NCBI RefSeq assembly: GCF_030605225.1
Contig: NZ_JAUWAV010000042.1
Coordinates: 1-34,576 of the forward strand
Reading direction: 5' to 3'
Source of the DNA: Geoalkalibacter sp.
GTDB lineage: Bacteria > Desulfobacterota > Desulfuromonadia > Desulfuromonadales > Geoalkalibacteraceae
Length of the DNA: 34,576 nucleotides
Part shown: piece after piece, positions 26,810 through 34,576 of the stretch
Numbering within the stretch: position 1 is the first letter of the stretch
Layout: each line of letters begins with the position of its first letter
Translations under genes and position numbers: made by a program
Notes under the pieces: model-generated
The model's input: only the letters and a program-made list of their open reading frames with translations
What the model was told of the DNA's origin: nothing
Databases searched by the model: none

Positions 26810-28141
26810 TCAGCGGCCCGGCCGCACCTGCTGCGCCCGCCGGCGCCCGCGCGCCTCATCGACCCCCAGCACCACAAGCAGCGCCAGGCCGAAGAGCACA
26901 ATGCAGAACAGGATCGAAGCCTGCAAGCCAAAGGCCATTTGCAAAAGACCGATCCCCAGCAGCCCGACGATGGCGGCGGCCTTGCTGAACAGGCCCCAGA
27001 AGCCAAAGAGTTCGGCCGTCTTGTTCTTCGGCGCGAACAACCCGACCAGGGCGCGCCCCGCCGATTGCGTCGAGCCCAGGCAGGTGCCGGCCAAAACACC
27101 CACCACGAGAAACACATACTGCGCCTGCCAGTTGACCCCCAGCAGTTCCCGAGCCCAATGCGCCAAGGTCGGCGTCAGAAAGATGAGGGTGATGGCCAGC
27201 ACCCAGAGAGCCAGGGTCAGGGCATAGGTCAGCTTGGCGCCGATGCGATCCTGGAGAAAGCCGAAGGTCAGCGCGCCCAAGGTGGCGGTGATCTGCACCA
27301 CCACGAACATCAGCACCCGCACCTGTTCATCCCAGCCGATCACCTGCGCGCCGTAAATGAAGGTGAAAGTGATGATGATGGAGATGCCGCACATGGCGAA
27401 AAAGATCGACCCCATCAGGATCGCCAGATCGCGGTAGTCCGCGAGGCTCTTGCAGGTGCGCCACACCCGGCGCAACCCGAGGGCGACGTATCCTCCGGAA
27501 ATTTTCAGGCGGCGCGGTCGGCCGCGCTCCTTGAGCCAGAGAAAGGTGGGGATTGCCGCCAACAGGAAAAACACCCCGGCGAAGGGTCCGACCCAGCGGA
27601 TGCGCGCGAAATTCTCTTCACTTACCTCGCCGAGAAACAGCAGGGCAAAGGCCGTGGCGACCAGCCCCCCCACATAGCCTAGGGCCCAGCCGAACCCGGA
27701 GATCTTGCCGAGATCCTCGGGTCGGCCGAGATCGGGGAGAAAACTCGCGATGAAAGATTCTCCGATGGCATAGGCGTAATTGGACACGATGATCAGCAGC
27801 ACGCCGAGCAGCACATAACCCGGTGCCACGAAATACAGCAGCGACGTGGCAATCACCGTCAGCAGGTAACTGGCGAACAAAAACTTCTTGCGCGTCGCGG
27901 AAAAATCCATGATCGCGCCGCACACCGGCCCGGTGATCACCACCAGCAGATAGCTCAGCGACAGCGCCAGGCTCCACAGCAGATTGCCCAACCGGTAGTC
28001 ACTCTGGACATCACCGACGATGATACGCGTGAACAAATCGCCGTATATCACGGTGATGATGAGCAGGGTGTAGGCCTGGTTGGCGAAATCAAACATCGCC
28101 CAGCCGAAGATTTCTTTTTTCGAGGCCCGGTCGGCAAGCAT
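26810..28141 (-). CDS. MFS transporter, UMF1/Atg22 family
   Basis: The 443-residue protein starts with the family-typical KKEIFGWAMFDFANQAYT and has about 12 hydrophobic helices, with GESFIASFLPDLGRPEDLG near 135-155 and WLKERGRPRRLK in the central loop. UMF1 proteins are thought to export small molecules such as amino acids, but the substrate here is not known. The ATG at 28141 has GGAG eight bases upstream. It starts only 18 bases after a strong hairpin terminator, so its promoter is not obvious. Confidence 0.88.
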   Translation of the reverse strand: MLADRASKKEIFGWAMFDFANQAYTLLIITVIYGDLFTRIIVGDVQSDYRLGNLLWSLALSLSYLLVVITGPVCGAIMDFSATRKKFLFASYLLTVIATSLLYFVAPGYVLLGVLLIIVSNYAYAIGESFIASFLPDLGRPEDLGKISGFGWALGYVGGLVATAFALLFLGEVSEENFARIRWVGPFAGVFFLLAAIPTFLWLKERGRPRRLKISGGYVALGLRRVWRTCKSLADYRDLAILMGSIFFAMCGISIIITFTFIYGAQVIGWDEQVRVLMFVVVQITATLGALTFGFLQDRIGAKLTYALTLALWVLAITLIFLTPTLAHWARELLGVNWQAQYVFLVVGVLAGTCLGSTQSAGRALVGLFAPKNKTAELFGFWGLFSKAAAIVGLLGIGLLQMAFGLQASILFCIVLFGLALLVVLGVDEARGRRRAQQVRPGR

Positions 28142-28159
28142 GAATAATTCTCCGAAATA

Positions 28160-28197
28160 GCAAAAAGGGGACAGGCCGCGGTCTGTCCCCTTTTTGC
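28160..28197. terminator. Strong bidirectional Rho-independent terminator
   Basis: GCAAAAAGGGGACAG (28160-28174) and CTGTCCCCTTTTTGC (28183-28197) form a perfect 15-bp stem around GCCGCGGT. The stem ends in A-run and T-run, so it works on both strands. It starts two bases past the minus-strand HerA gene stop. Confidence 0.85.
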
Positions 28198-28199
28198 TT

Positions 28200-29654
28200 T
28201 CAGCGCTTGCCGCCGAACAGCGCCCCGAGCACGCCGCGCACCACCTGGCGGCCGATGTTGCTGCCGATGGAGCGCGCCGCGCTCTTGGCCAGGGCACTCA
28301 CCACGTCGTCACCCTGCCGGGCGCGCGGCGCGGCGGCACGTGGCGCGGCCTTCTCCAGCACCGGTTGCTGGGAGGCGCGAGCCAGCAGCACTTCGTGGGC
28401 CGATTCGCGATCGATGGCTTTTTCGTAGCGCCCCGCAAAGGGTGAAGCGGCCGTCACGGCAATGCGCTCGGTAGGACTGAGCGGCAGCATGCGGCTGCGC
28501 GGCGGACGAATCAGGGCACGCTGCACCGGGGTCGGCGTACCGCGCGCATCGAGCAGCGACACCAGTGCCTCGCCCACCGCCAGCTCGGTGATTACCTGCT
28601 CGACATTGAGGGCCGGGTTGGGGCGAAAGGTCTGAGCGGCCACGCGCACCGCCTTCTGATCGCGCGGGGTGAAGGCGCGCAGGGCATGCTGAATGCGCAG
28701 GCCGAGTTGCCCCAGCACCGCGTCGGGCAGGTCGGTGGGATTTTGCGTGACGAAGTACACGCCCACCCCCTTGGAGCGGATCAGGCGCACCACCTGCTCG
28801 ATCTGGCTGACCAGCGCCGGCGGCGTGTCGGTGAACAGCAGATGGGCCTCGTCGAAAACAAAGATCAGCTTGGGCTTGGGCGGATCGCCCACCTCGGGCA
28901 GACGCTCGAAGAGCTCGGCGAGCAGCCACAGCAGAAAGGTGGCGTAGAGTTGCGGCGAGCGCATCAGGCGCTCGGCGGCGAGAATGTTGATGATGCCGCG
29001 CCCATCCGCCGAGGTCTTGAGCAGATCATCCAGATCCAGGGCCGGTTCGCCGAAAAAATCGTTGCCGCCCTGATCGCCCAGGGCCAGCAGGGCGCGCTGG
29101 ATGGCGCCGATGCTCGCCGGTGAAACATTGCCGTAGCGGGTGCGAAACTGCGCGGCGTTCTCGCCGACAAAGGCCGCCATGGCCTGTAGATCCTTGAGAT
29201 CGAGGAGCAGCAGCCCCTGGTCGTCGGCCACGCGGAAAATCAGGTTGAGCACCCCGCTTTGCGTGTCATTGAGGCCCAGAATGTGCGCCAAGAGCTGCGG
29301 ACCCATCTCGGACACCGTGGCGCGCACCGGATGCCCGGCACTGCCGTAGAGATCCCAGAACGCCACCGGATAGCCGCGAAAGGCAAAATCGCCCAGGGCC
29401 ATGCCCTCCACGCGTTCGCGCACCTTGGCATGATCGCCGCCCGGCAGGGCCAGGCCCGAGAGATCACCCTTGGCGTCGGCCAGAAAAACCGGCACCCCGC
29501 CGTCACTGAAGGATTCGGCCAGGGCGCGCAAGGTCACGGTCTTGCCGGTCCCTGTCGCTCCGGCCACCAGGCCATGGCGATTGGCCATGGTCGGCAGCAG
29601 GGAAATTTCCTCCTCGCCCCGTCCCAACCACCAGATGTCATTGGCGATCGTCAT
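28200..29654 (-). CDS. HerA-like ATPase, DUF853 family
   Basis: A 484-residue P-loop ATPase with Walker A GATGTGKT at residues 32-39, FLADAKGDLSGLA near 55-68, Walker B FVFDEAHLLF near 275-285, and FVTQNPTDLP near 315. This matches the DUF853 (HerA-like, YjgR) family of putative helicases or DNA-translocating ATPases of unknown role. The C-terminal tail (about 430-484) is basic and low-complexity and ends GGKR. The ATG at 29654 has GGAGG eight bases upstream; a farther start would overlap the promoter. It has its own promoter and terminator, so it is a single-gene unit. Confidence 0.9.
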   Translation of the reverse strand: MTIANDIWWLGRGEEEISLLPTMANRHGLVAGATGTGKTVTLRALAESFSDGGVPVFLADAKGDLSGLALPGGDHAKVRERVEGMALGDFAFRGYPVAFWDLYGSAGHPVRATVSEMGPQLLAHILGLNDTQSGVLNLIFRVADDQGLLLLDLKDLQAMAAFVGENAAQFRTRYGNVSPASIGAIQRALLALGDQGGNDFFGEPALDLDDLLKTSADGRGIINILAAERLMRSPQLYATFLLWLLAELFERLPEVGDPPKPKLIFVFDEAHLLFTDTPPALVSQIEQVVRLIRSKGVGVYFVTQNPTDLPDAVLGQLGLRIQHALRAFTPRDQKAVRVAAQTFRPNPALNVEQVITELAVGEALVSLLDARGTPTPVQRALIRPPRSRMLPLSPTERIAVTAASPFAGRYEKAIDRESAHEVLLARASQQPVLEKAAPRAAAPRARQGDDVVSALAKSAARSIGSNIGRQVVRGVLGALFGGKR

Positions 29655-29691
29655 TGATGAACCTCCTCTTCGCATCGCTGCATGCTAAGTG

Positions 29692-29719
29692 AATGTAAAT
29701 GACCGGAACCGAATGTCAA
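29692..29719 (-). promoter_or_regulatory. Sigma-70 promoter for the HerA-like ATPase gene
   Basis: On the minus strand a consensus -35 TTGACA (29719-29714) is 16 bases from TACATT (29697-29692), which leaves a leader of about 30 bases. Confidence 0.6.
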
Positions 29720-29741
29720 ACGGTCGAAACCGGCATCAGGC

Positions 29742-30968
29742 TCATCTCGCCTTGTGTCGGCGTCGCAGCATGGCCGCGGCCACGGCCGCCAGCGACCAGA
29801 AGCCCAGCGCCGCGTAGGCCAGGCCCCAGGCCGTCACCGATTCGTTGCCGCCGGCCAGGTCGAGCACCAGACCGAAGGCCAGGGGCGCGAGAAAGCCGGC
29901 ACCGAAGCCCATGAGGGAGTGCAGGGCCATGGCCGCGCCCTTGCGCCCCGGCTCGGCGGCGGCGACCAGCCCGGCGGTGAGGGCCGCCGAATCGCCCATG
30001 ACCAGCAGAAAATAAAGAGTGACCAGAAGAAAGACGATGATCATCGGCAGCGGCGCGCTGAAACCGACCAGGCAGGCAAGGATTCCCGAAGCCGCCATGG
30101 TCGTCAGCACCACGGGCTTGCGGCCGCGGCGCACGGCGACTTCGTTGCCGAGGATGCTGGCGAGAGGCCCGATCAGGTTGACCCAGGCGGCCAGCGCCGC
30201 GGCGCCGAACCAAAAACCGCCCTGGGTGGCCGAGAGCCCCAGGCTGAAGGCGAAGAAGGCGGGCATCCAGGAGCGCAGACCGAACAGCTCCCAGCAGTGC
30301 GCGGCATAACCGAGGATATAGCCCATGGCTTCGCGGTTGCGAAACACCGGGCGAAAATCAAAGAGCAAACCAGGCGGCGCGCCGCTGGCTTGCGCGGGCC
30401 GCGCCGGAAAACTCAGATACACCAAGGGTCCGGCGACGGCCGGACCGAGCGCGGCCGCGGCGAAGGCCCATGGCCAACCCAGGGATTCGAGGGCGCCGGC
30501 AAGCAGCAGCGAACCCGTCGTGCCCAGACCGAAGGTCGCGGTGTAGAACGCCACGCCGCGGCTGGGCGTGGCGCCGCGAAAGTGTTCCGTCAGCAGCCGC
30601 AAACCCGGCATGTAGGTTCCGGCCAGCCCGGCACCGACCAGGGCCTGAAACAGCATGGCGGATACGAGCCCCTGGGCGAACAGAGCAAAACCGAGGCTGC
30701 CGGCAAACGCCAGCAGAGTGGCAAGCAGATAGATGCGACGGGTGTCGATGCGATCGGTCAGTCCGACCAGAAAAGGTGTGGCCACCATGTATCCGGCGAA
30801 AAAGGTGCCGCTGATCAGGCCCGCCGAGGAGTTGCTCAGGGCCCATTGCTCCTGCAACACCGGCAACAACGCCGGATAGGTGGCAAAGCCGGTCATGCTG
30901 AGGATTTCCGCCGCACAGAGCAGCAACACCAGCCGCGCCGGCGAAAGGCGCTCGGCCAGGGAACTCAC
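29742..30968 (-). CDS. MFS transporter, substrate unknown
   Basis: The 408-residue protein has about 12 hydrophobic helices and the MFS motif A-like segment [16 protein letters not shown] near residues 68-83. The GTG at 30968 overlaps the aroC stop as GTGA, so it is translationally coupled to chorismate synthase. The substrate is not readable. Confidence 0.85.
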   Translation of the reverse strand: MSSLAERLSPARLVLLLCAAEILSMTGFATYPALLPVLQEQWALSNSSAGLISGTFFAGYMVATPFLVGLTDRIDTRRIYLLATLLAFAGSLGFALFAQGLVSAMLFQALVGAGLAGTYMPGLRLLTEHFRGATPSRGVAFYTATFGLGTTGSLLLAGALESLGWPWAFAAAALGPAVAGPLVYLSFPARPAQASGAPPGLLFDFRPVFRNREAMGYILGYAAHCWELFGLRSWMPAFFAFSLGLSATQGGFWFGAAALAAWVNLIGPLASILGNEVAVRRGRKPVVLTTMAASGILACLVGFSAPLPMIIVFLLVTLYFLLVMGDSAALTAGLVAAAEPGRKGAAMALHSLMGFGAGFLAPLAFGLVLDLAGGNESVTAWGLAYAALGFWSLAAVAAAMLRRRHKAR

Positions 30969-32053
30969 AGGTTGCCTTTCCGCGCGCGCTGGCGCAGCAG
31001 CAGATCCAGAAGCACCAGGGCGGTCATGCTTTCCACGATGGGCACGGCACGCGCCACCACGCAGGGGTCATGGCGGCCCTTGGCCTCCAGCACCACCTCG
31101 CGTCCCGCCATATCCGTCGTGGTTTGCGCCAGGCCGATGGTCGCCACCGGTTTGAAGGCCACGCGGAACAGAATCGCCTCGCCGTTGCTGATGCCCCCCT
31201 GCACGCCGCCGCTATAATTGGTGAGCGTGCCGAGACGCTCGCCCTTGCGCACGAAGGGATCGTTGTGCAGCGAGCCGCGCATGCGCGCCCCGGCAAAACC
31301 CGAGCCGATCTCGAACCCCTTGCTCGCCGGCAGAGACAGCATCGCCTGGGCGAGCAGCGCCTCAAGCTTGTCGAACACCGGCTCGCCCAGCCCCGCCGGC
31401 ACGTGCCGGCACACGCAGCTCACCACCCCGCCCACGGAATCATGCTCGTTGCGCGCCTTGAGAATTTCGGCCTCCATGGCCGCGGCCGCCGCCGCGTCGG
31501 GACAGCGCACCGCGTTGGCATCCACCGCCATGCGGCTCACCTGCGCGCAGTCGATGTCCGGCGCGTCGATTTCGCCCACCTGACTTACCCAGGCAACGAT
31601 CTCGATGCCATGGTTTTCACGCAGATACTTGTCCGCCACCGCCCCCGCCGCCACCCGTCCGATGGTTTCTCGGGCGCTGGAGCGACCGCCGCCGCTGGAG
31701 GCACGGATGCCGTACTTCATCTGATAGGTGTAGTCGGCATGGGAAGGGCGCGGCACCTGACTCATCTCGCCGTAGTCGCCGGGACGCTGGTCCTTGTTGG
31801 CCACCAGCAGGCCGATGGGCGTGCCGAGAGTTTTGTCGAATTCCACCCCGGAGAGAATCGTCACCTGATCGGCCTCCTGGCGGTCCGTGGCCATCTTGCT
31901 CTGTCCAGGGCGGCGGCGATCCAGTTGGATCTGAATATCCTCGGCGCGCAACTCCATCCCCGGCGGGCAACCGTCGACGATGACGCCGACGCCCTTGCCA
32001 TGGGATTCGCCGAAGGTAGAGACTCTGAACAGGGTACCGAAGGTGCTCGACAT
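30965..32053 (-). CDS. aroC: Chorismate synthase
   Basis: AroC makes chorismate from 5-enolpyruvylshikimate-3-phosphate with reduced FMN. The 362-residue protein has the three family signatures: [18 protein letters not shown] (15-32), the RPSHADYTY region, and [19 protein letters not shown] near 125-143. The ATG has AAGGAG nine bases upstream. It is divergent from pabB, whose enzyme uses chorismate, across a 170-base gap. The product feeds the next two plus-strand genes. Confidence 0.97.
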   Translation of the reverse strand: MSSTFGTLFRVSTFGESHGKGVGVIVDGCPPGMELRAEDIQIQLDRRRPGQSKMATDRQEADQVTILSGVEFDKTLGTPIGLLVANKDQRPGDYGEMSQVPRPSHADYTYQMKYGIRASSGGGRSSARETIGRVAAGAVADKYLRENHGIEIVAWVSQVGEIDAPDIDCAQVSRMAVDANAVRCPDAAAAAAMEAEILKARNEHDSVGGVVSCVCRHVPAGLGEPVFDKLEALLAQAMLSLPASKGFEIGSGFAGARMRGSLHNDPFVRKGERLGTLTNYSGGVQGGISNGEAILFRVAFKPVATIGLAQTTTDMAGREVVLEAKGRHDPCVVARAVPIVESMTALVLLDLLLRQRARKGNL

Positions 32054-32088
32054 GACGCGCGACTCCTTGGGAAAAGTGGATGAAGGGG

Positions 32089-32116
32089 ATTATGTTAAGG
32101 GAAAAAGATCAGCAAA
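32089..32116 (-). promoter_or_regulatory. Possible promoter for aroC
   Basis: CATAAT (32094-32089) is a good -10 and TTTGCT (32116-32111) a weak -35, 16 bases apart on the minus strand. The position, about 35 bases before the aroC ATG, fits. Confidence 0.4.
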
Positions 32117-32153
32117 CAAAAACATTTTTTCATCTCATCGCCCCAGAGCGTCC

Positions 32154-32182
32154 TTGGCAGTTTTAGAGATTTCAGGTATCTT
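32154..32182 (+). promoter_or_regulatory. Sigma-70 promoter for pabB
   Basis: TTGGCA (32154-32159) and TATCTT (32177-32182) are 17 bases apart, about 40 bases before the pabB ATG. Confidence 0.6.
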
Positions 32183-32223
32183 GCCGCCTGCACCACTGAG
32201 CGCCACTGCAATCGCCAAGGTCC

Positions 32224-33585
32224 ATGACACTCATTTTTTCGACACTATCCCTCGATCAGTTCGATCCCCTGCGGATCTATCTGCATCTGTGCCCACAGGG
32301 ACCGGGGTTTCTCGAGAGCCTCAATCCCACTCCGCGCACCGGGCGCTTCAGCATTGTGCCCCTGCGGGTGCGCGATACCTTCCGCCTCGACGAACAGGGG
32401 CTGATGCGGATGGCCGACGGACAAACCAGGGCTCTGCCGGGCGATCCCTTCCAACGGTTGGACGAGATATTCGCCGCGCGCCGCATTCCCCGCGACCTGA
32501 CCATGCCTTATTTTCCCGGCGGTTTTTTCGGCTACCTGGCCTACGATCTCGCCTGGTGGATCGAGGACTTGCCCCGTCGCGCCCGCCGCGATCTGCCCCT
32601 GCCTGCCCTGTGGCTGGCCTGGGTCGATGTGACGGCGGTTTACGATCATGCCGACCGACGCCTGACCCTGGCCTCGCTCGATGAACAGTTCGACCTTGAC
32701 GCCCTGGCGCCAAAAATCCGAGCGGCCCTTGCGCGACCCCTTCCGCAGTCTCCCTGCCCGACGCCCGTGGCCCTCGATCCCGTGCTCAGCCGCGAGGAAT
32801 TCATGGGATGCGTCGAGCGCGCCAAGGAATACATCGCAGCGGGCGACATCTATCAGGCCAACCTTTCCTGCCGCTTCGACGGCCAAAGCAATGAGCCCGG
32901 CACCGCCCTCTACGCCCGCCTGCGCCAAATCAATCCCGCGCCCTTTGCCTGCTACCTGCGCTCTCCCGAGGTCGAAATCATCTCCTCGTCCCCCGAGCGC
33001 CTGGTCTCCCTGCGCGGCCGTCTCGCCGAAACCCGGCCGATTGCGGGAACCCGTCCGCGCGGCTATACTCCTCCAGAAGATGTGGTGCTGGGCCATGAAC
33101 TGCTCGGACATCCCAAGGAACGGGCCGAGCATGTGATGCTCATTGACCTTGAGCGCAACGATCTGGGCAAGGTGTGCGCCGCGGGCAGCGTCGAGGTCGA
33201 TGAATTCATGGCCCTCGAGCGCTACTCCCACGTCACCCACATCGTCTCCAACGTGCGCGGTCTGCTCCGCGAGGACTGCGGCCCCTTTGATCTGCTGCGC
33301 GCCATGTTCCCCGGCGGCACCATCACCGGGGTGCCAAAAAAGCGCTGCATGGAGATCATTGAAGAGCTTGAACCCGTCGGCCGCGGCACCTACACGGGCA
33401 GCGCCGGCTACCTCAGCGCCACCGGCGACATGGACTGGAACATCCTGATCCGCACGTTTCAGCGGTGTGGCAATCGTCTCACCTACCAGACGGGAGCGGG
33501 CATCGTCGCCGATTCCGACCCGACCCGTGAATGGGACGAATGTCTCGCCAAGGGCGCGGCCCTGCGCAAGGCCCTGGAGGGGTAA
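32224..33585 (+). CDS. pabB: Aminodeoxychorismate synthase component I-like protein
   Basis: PabB turns chorismate and ammonia into aminodeoxychorismate in the folate pathway. The 453-residue length equals that of E. coli PabB. The chorismate-binding domain (about 190-450) has AGDIYQANLS, SSSPERLVSL, LIDLERNDLGKVC, FPGGTITGVPKKRCMEII and YTGSAGYLS. The key position reads PIAGTRPRG, with Ala274 where E. coli PabB has the reactive Lys274; this is the residue pattern of anthranilate synthase (TrpE). The N-terminal FLES resembles the TrpE tryptophan-site motif. I call it pabB because pabC follows by two bases, but a TrpE-like or dual activity is possible. No glutamine-amidotransferase partner is nearby. 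Confidence 0.85.
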   Translation: MTLIFSTLSLDQFDPLRIYLHLCPQGPGFLESLNPTPRTGRFSIVPLRVRDTFRLDEQGLMRMADGQTRALPGDPFQRLDEIFAARRIPRDLTMPYFPGGFFGYLAYDLAWWIEDLPRRARRDLPLPALWLAWVDVTAVYDHADRRLTLASLDEQFDLDALAPKIRAALARPLPQSPCPTPVALDPVLSREEFMGCVERAKEYIAAGDIYQANLSCRFDGQSNEPGTALYARLRQINPAPFACYLRSPEVEIISSSPERLVSLRGRLAETRPIAGTRPRGYTPPEDVVLGHELLGHPKERAEHVMLIDLERNDLGKVCAAGSVEVDEFMALERYSHVTHIVSNVRGLLREDCGPFDLLRAMFPGGTITGVPKKRCMEIIEELEPVGRGTYTGSAGYLSATGDMDWNILIRTFQRCGNRLTYQTGAGIVADSDPTREWDECLAKGAALRKALEG

Positions 33586-33587
33586 CC

Positions 33588-34436
33588 ATGATCGTCAACA
33601 TCGATGGCGGATTTCTCGAACCGGGCGAAGCACGTCTGCCGGTGGATGACGGCGGGTTTTTGTTCGGCGAAACCCTGTTTGAAACGCTCAAGGTCCGTGA
33701 GCGCAAACTTCTGCTGGTCGGCGAGCATCTCGACCGGTTGGAACTCTCCGCCCGCCTGCTCGATTTCCCCTGCGACCGCAAGCGCATCGAAAGCGCCCTG
33801 GAGCGCACCCTGCCGCGCCTCACCGCGCCGGTTTCGCGCCTTCGCCTCACCCTGACCCGCGGCAGCTTCGCGGGTCTCGACTACCCGCCCGCCAAGGCGG
33901 CGCGCTTCGTCATTCTGGCCTTTGCCTACGAGGAGCCCGGCAACCAGGAACGAGAAGCGGGCGCCACCTGTGTCTTCGCGCCCAACCGCCGCGTCAACCC
34001 CCTCTCCCACCTGCCGCAGATGAAACGCGGCAACTACGCCGACTGCCTCTTCGCCGCCAACCACGCCCGGCAAAAAGGCGCGCGCGAGGCCTTATTCGTC
34101 ACCTCTCAGGGCGAGGTCATCGAAGGGGCCACCTCCAACCTCTTCATGGTGCGCCGCAGCGAACTCATCACCCCTCCCGCCGGGGAACTGGTGCTGGCCG
34201 GCATCATGCGCCGCCAGGTGCTCGCCGCCGCGCGCAAGCTCGGCATTTGCACACAAGAAGCGACAATCTCTCGCGAGGATCTGCTGCAGGCGGAAGAAGT
34301 TTTCCTGAGCAATTCGCTCATCGACATCCTGCCCGTCACCCGCATCGAAAACCAGGCCGTCGGCGGCGGCCGGCTGTGGCGCACCCTGCTTCAGGAAATT
34401 TCAGGCAAACCCGCCGACGACAAAACTCTCCCTTGA
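33588..34436 (+). CDS. pabC: Aminodeoxychorismate lyase (class IV aminotransferase)
   Basis: PabC converts aminodeoxychorismate to p-aminobenzoate and pyruvate. The 282-residue PLP protein has the class IV fold: GGFLFGETLFETLKV near 22-36, the likely PLP Lys146 in QMKRGNYAD, EGATSNLFMV near 180, and LSNSLIDILPV near 245-255. D-amino-acid or branched-chain aminotransferases share this fold; the position right after pabB, with GGAGG spanning the pabB stop, supports PabC. The tRNA-Leu promoter overlaps its stop codon. Confidence 0.87.
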   Translation: MIVNIDGGFLEPGEARLPVDDGGFLFGETLFETLKVRERKLLLVGEHLDRLELSARLLDFPCDRKRIESALERTLPRLTAPVSRLRLTLTRGSFAGLDYPPAKAARFVILAFAYEEPGNQEREAGATCVFAPNRRVNPLSHLPQMKRGNYADCLFAANHARQKGAREALFVTSQGEVIEGATSNLFMVRRSELITPPAGELVLAGIMRRQVLAAARKLGICTQEATISREDLLQAEEVFLSNSLIDILPVTRIENQAVGGGRLWRTLLQEISGKPADDKTLP

Positions 34437-34461
34437 CCAGATCCACACTTGCCTCTATAAT
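34433..34461 (+). promoter_or_regulatory. Near-consensus promoter for tRNA-Leu
   Basis: TTGACC (34433-34438) and a perfect TATAAT (34456-34461) are 17 bases apart. The -35 contains the pabC stop codon TGA, so the signal is embedded in the end of that gene. Confidence 0.8.
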
Positions 34462-34483
34462 CCCTTCCCTCTGCACCCAAAAA

Positions 34484-34570
34484 GGGGGCGTGGTGAAATT
34501 GGTAGACGCACTGGACTCAAAATCCAGCGGGCGCAAGCCCATGTCGGTTCGACTCCGACCGCCCCCACCA
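34484..34570 (+). tRNA. tRNA-Leu, anticodon CAA
   Basis: An 87-base tRNA with an encoded CCA end. The acceptor stem GGGGGCG (34484-34490) pairs with CGCCCCC (34560-34566), followed by A and CCA. The anticodon stem CTGGA/TCCAG encloses CTCAAAA, so the anticodon is CAA (codon UUG). A long variable arm (CGGGCGCAAGCCCAT) and the T-arm GTCGG/CCGAC with TTCGACT show the class II Leu type. Its promoter is directly upstream. Confidence 0.96.
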
Positions 34571-34576
34571 CTTAAC

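Noticed and set aside
32245-33240. Long minus-strand open frame opposite pabB
   Set aside because: It is a shadow of the high-GC coding sequence; the plus-strand frame carries all the family motifs.

Overview
The window looks like a chromosomal stretch from a GC-rich Gram-negative anaerobe, most likely a deltaproteobacterium of the Desulfuromonadales (Geobacter, Desulfuromonas or Geoalkalibacter type). This is an inference from gene content and order: kdsB-pyrG-kdsA-kdsD-kdsC-lptC-lptA-lptB-rpoN-hpf-ptsN-hprK-rapZ followed by a mannose-family PTS is the arrangement I associate with that order. No 16S rRNA gene or other direct species marker is present.

Layout. From 275 to 23502 and on to 32053 almost everything is on the minus strand, so the order of transcription is right to left. 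(a) 32224-34570, plus strand: a pabB-like chorismate enzyme, pabC and a tRNA-Leu(CAA) at the right edge. (b) 24463-32053, minus: aroC overlapping an MFS transporter, a HerA-type ATPase with its own promoter and strong terminator, a UMF1-type MFS transporter, a SAM methyltransferase, a small unknown protein and a YbfB-type MFS transporter. (c) 23813-24316: a secreted DUF2059 protein. (d) 19471-23502: an apparent metal-handling operon made of a secreted HMA/SurA-like protein, a membrane-anchored DUF2318 protein, a MacB/FtsX-type permease, a LolD/MacB-type ATPase and two tiny membrane zinc-ribbon proteins. (e) 12623-19374: Kdo synthesis (kdsB, kdsA, kdsD, kdsC) with pyrG and the LPS export genes lptC, lptA, lptB. 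(f) 3514-12520: rpoN, long-form hpf, ptsN, hprK, rapZ, a four-component mannose-type PTS (IIA, IIB, IIC, IID), HPr and Enzyme I. (g) 275-3423: metK, a glycosyltransferase with a long C-terminal extension and a glycine-zipper lipoprotein.

How the genes work together. Block (e) makes CMP-Kdo: KdsD, KdsA and KdsC make Kdo, PyrG supplies CTP and KdsB activates Kdo. The LptABC proteins then drive LPS transport. Block (f) joins sigma-54, ribosome hibernation and a phosphorelay (EI to HPr to IIA/IIB) with HPr kinase/phosphorylase, so it looks regulatory as much as a sugar importer. Many junctions overlap as ATGA or GTGA, which suggests translational coupling.

The best candidate for a poorly described system is block (d). 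Its DUF2318, MacB-like permease and ATPase parts recall the Campylobacter Cj1660-Cj1663 part of the p19 iron system and the Fls protein of fetMP loci. Here there is no FTR1 or P19 homologue in the window, and the operon instead has a HMA/SurA fusion and paired membrane zinc ribbons. A 26-bp near-palindrome lies about 200 bp upstream and may be its operator.
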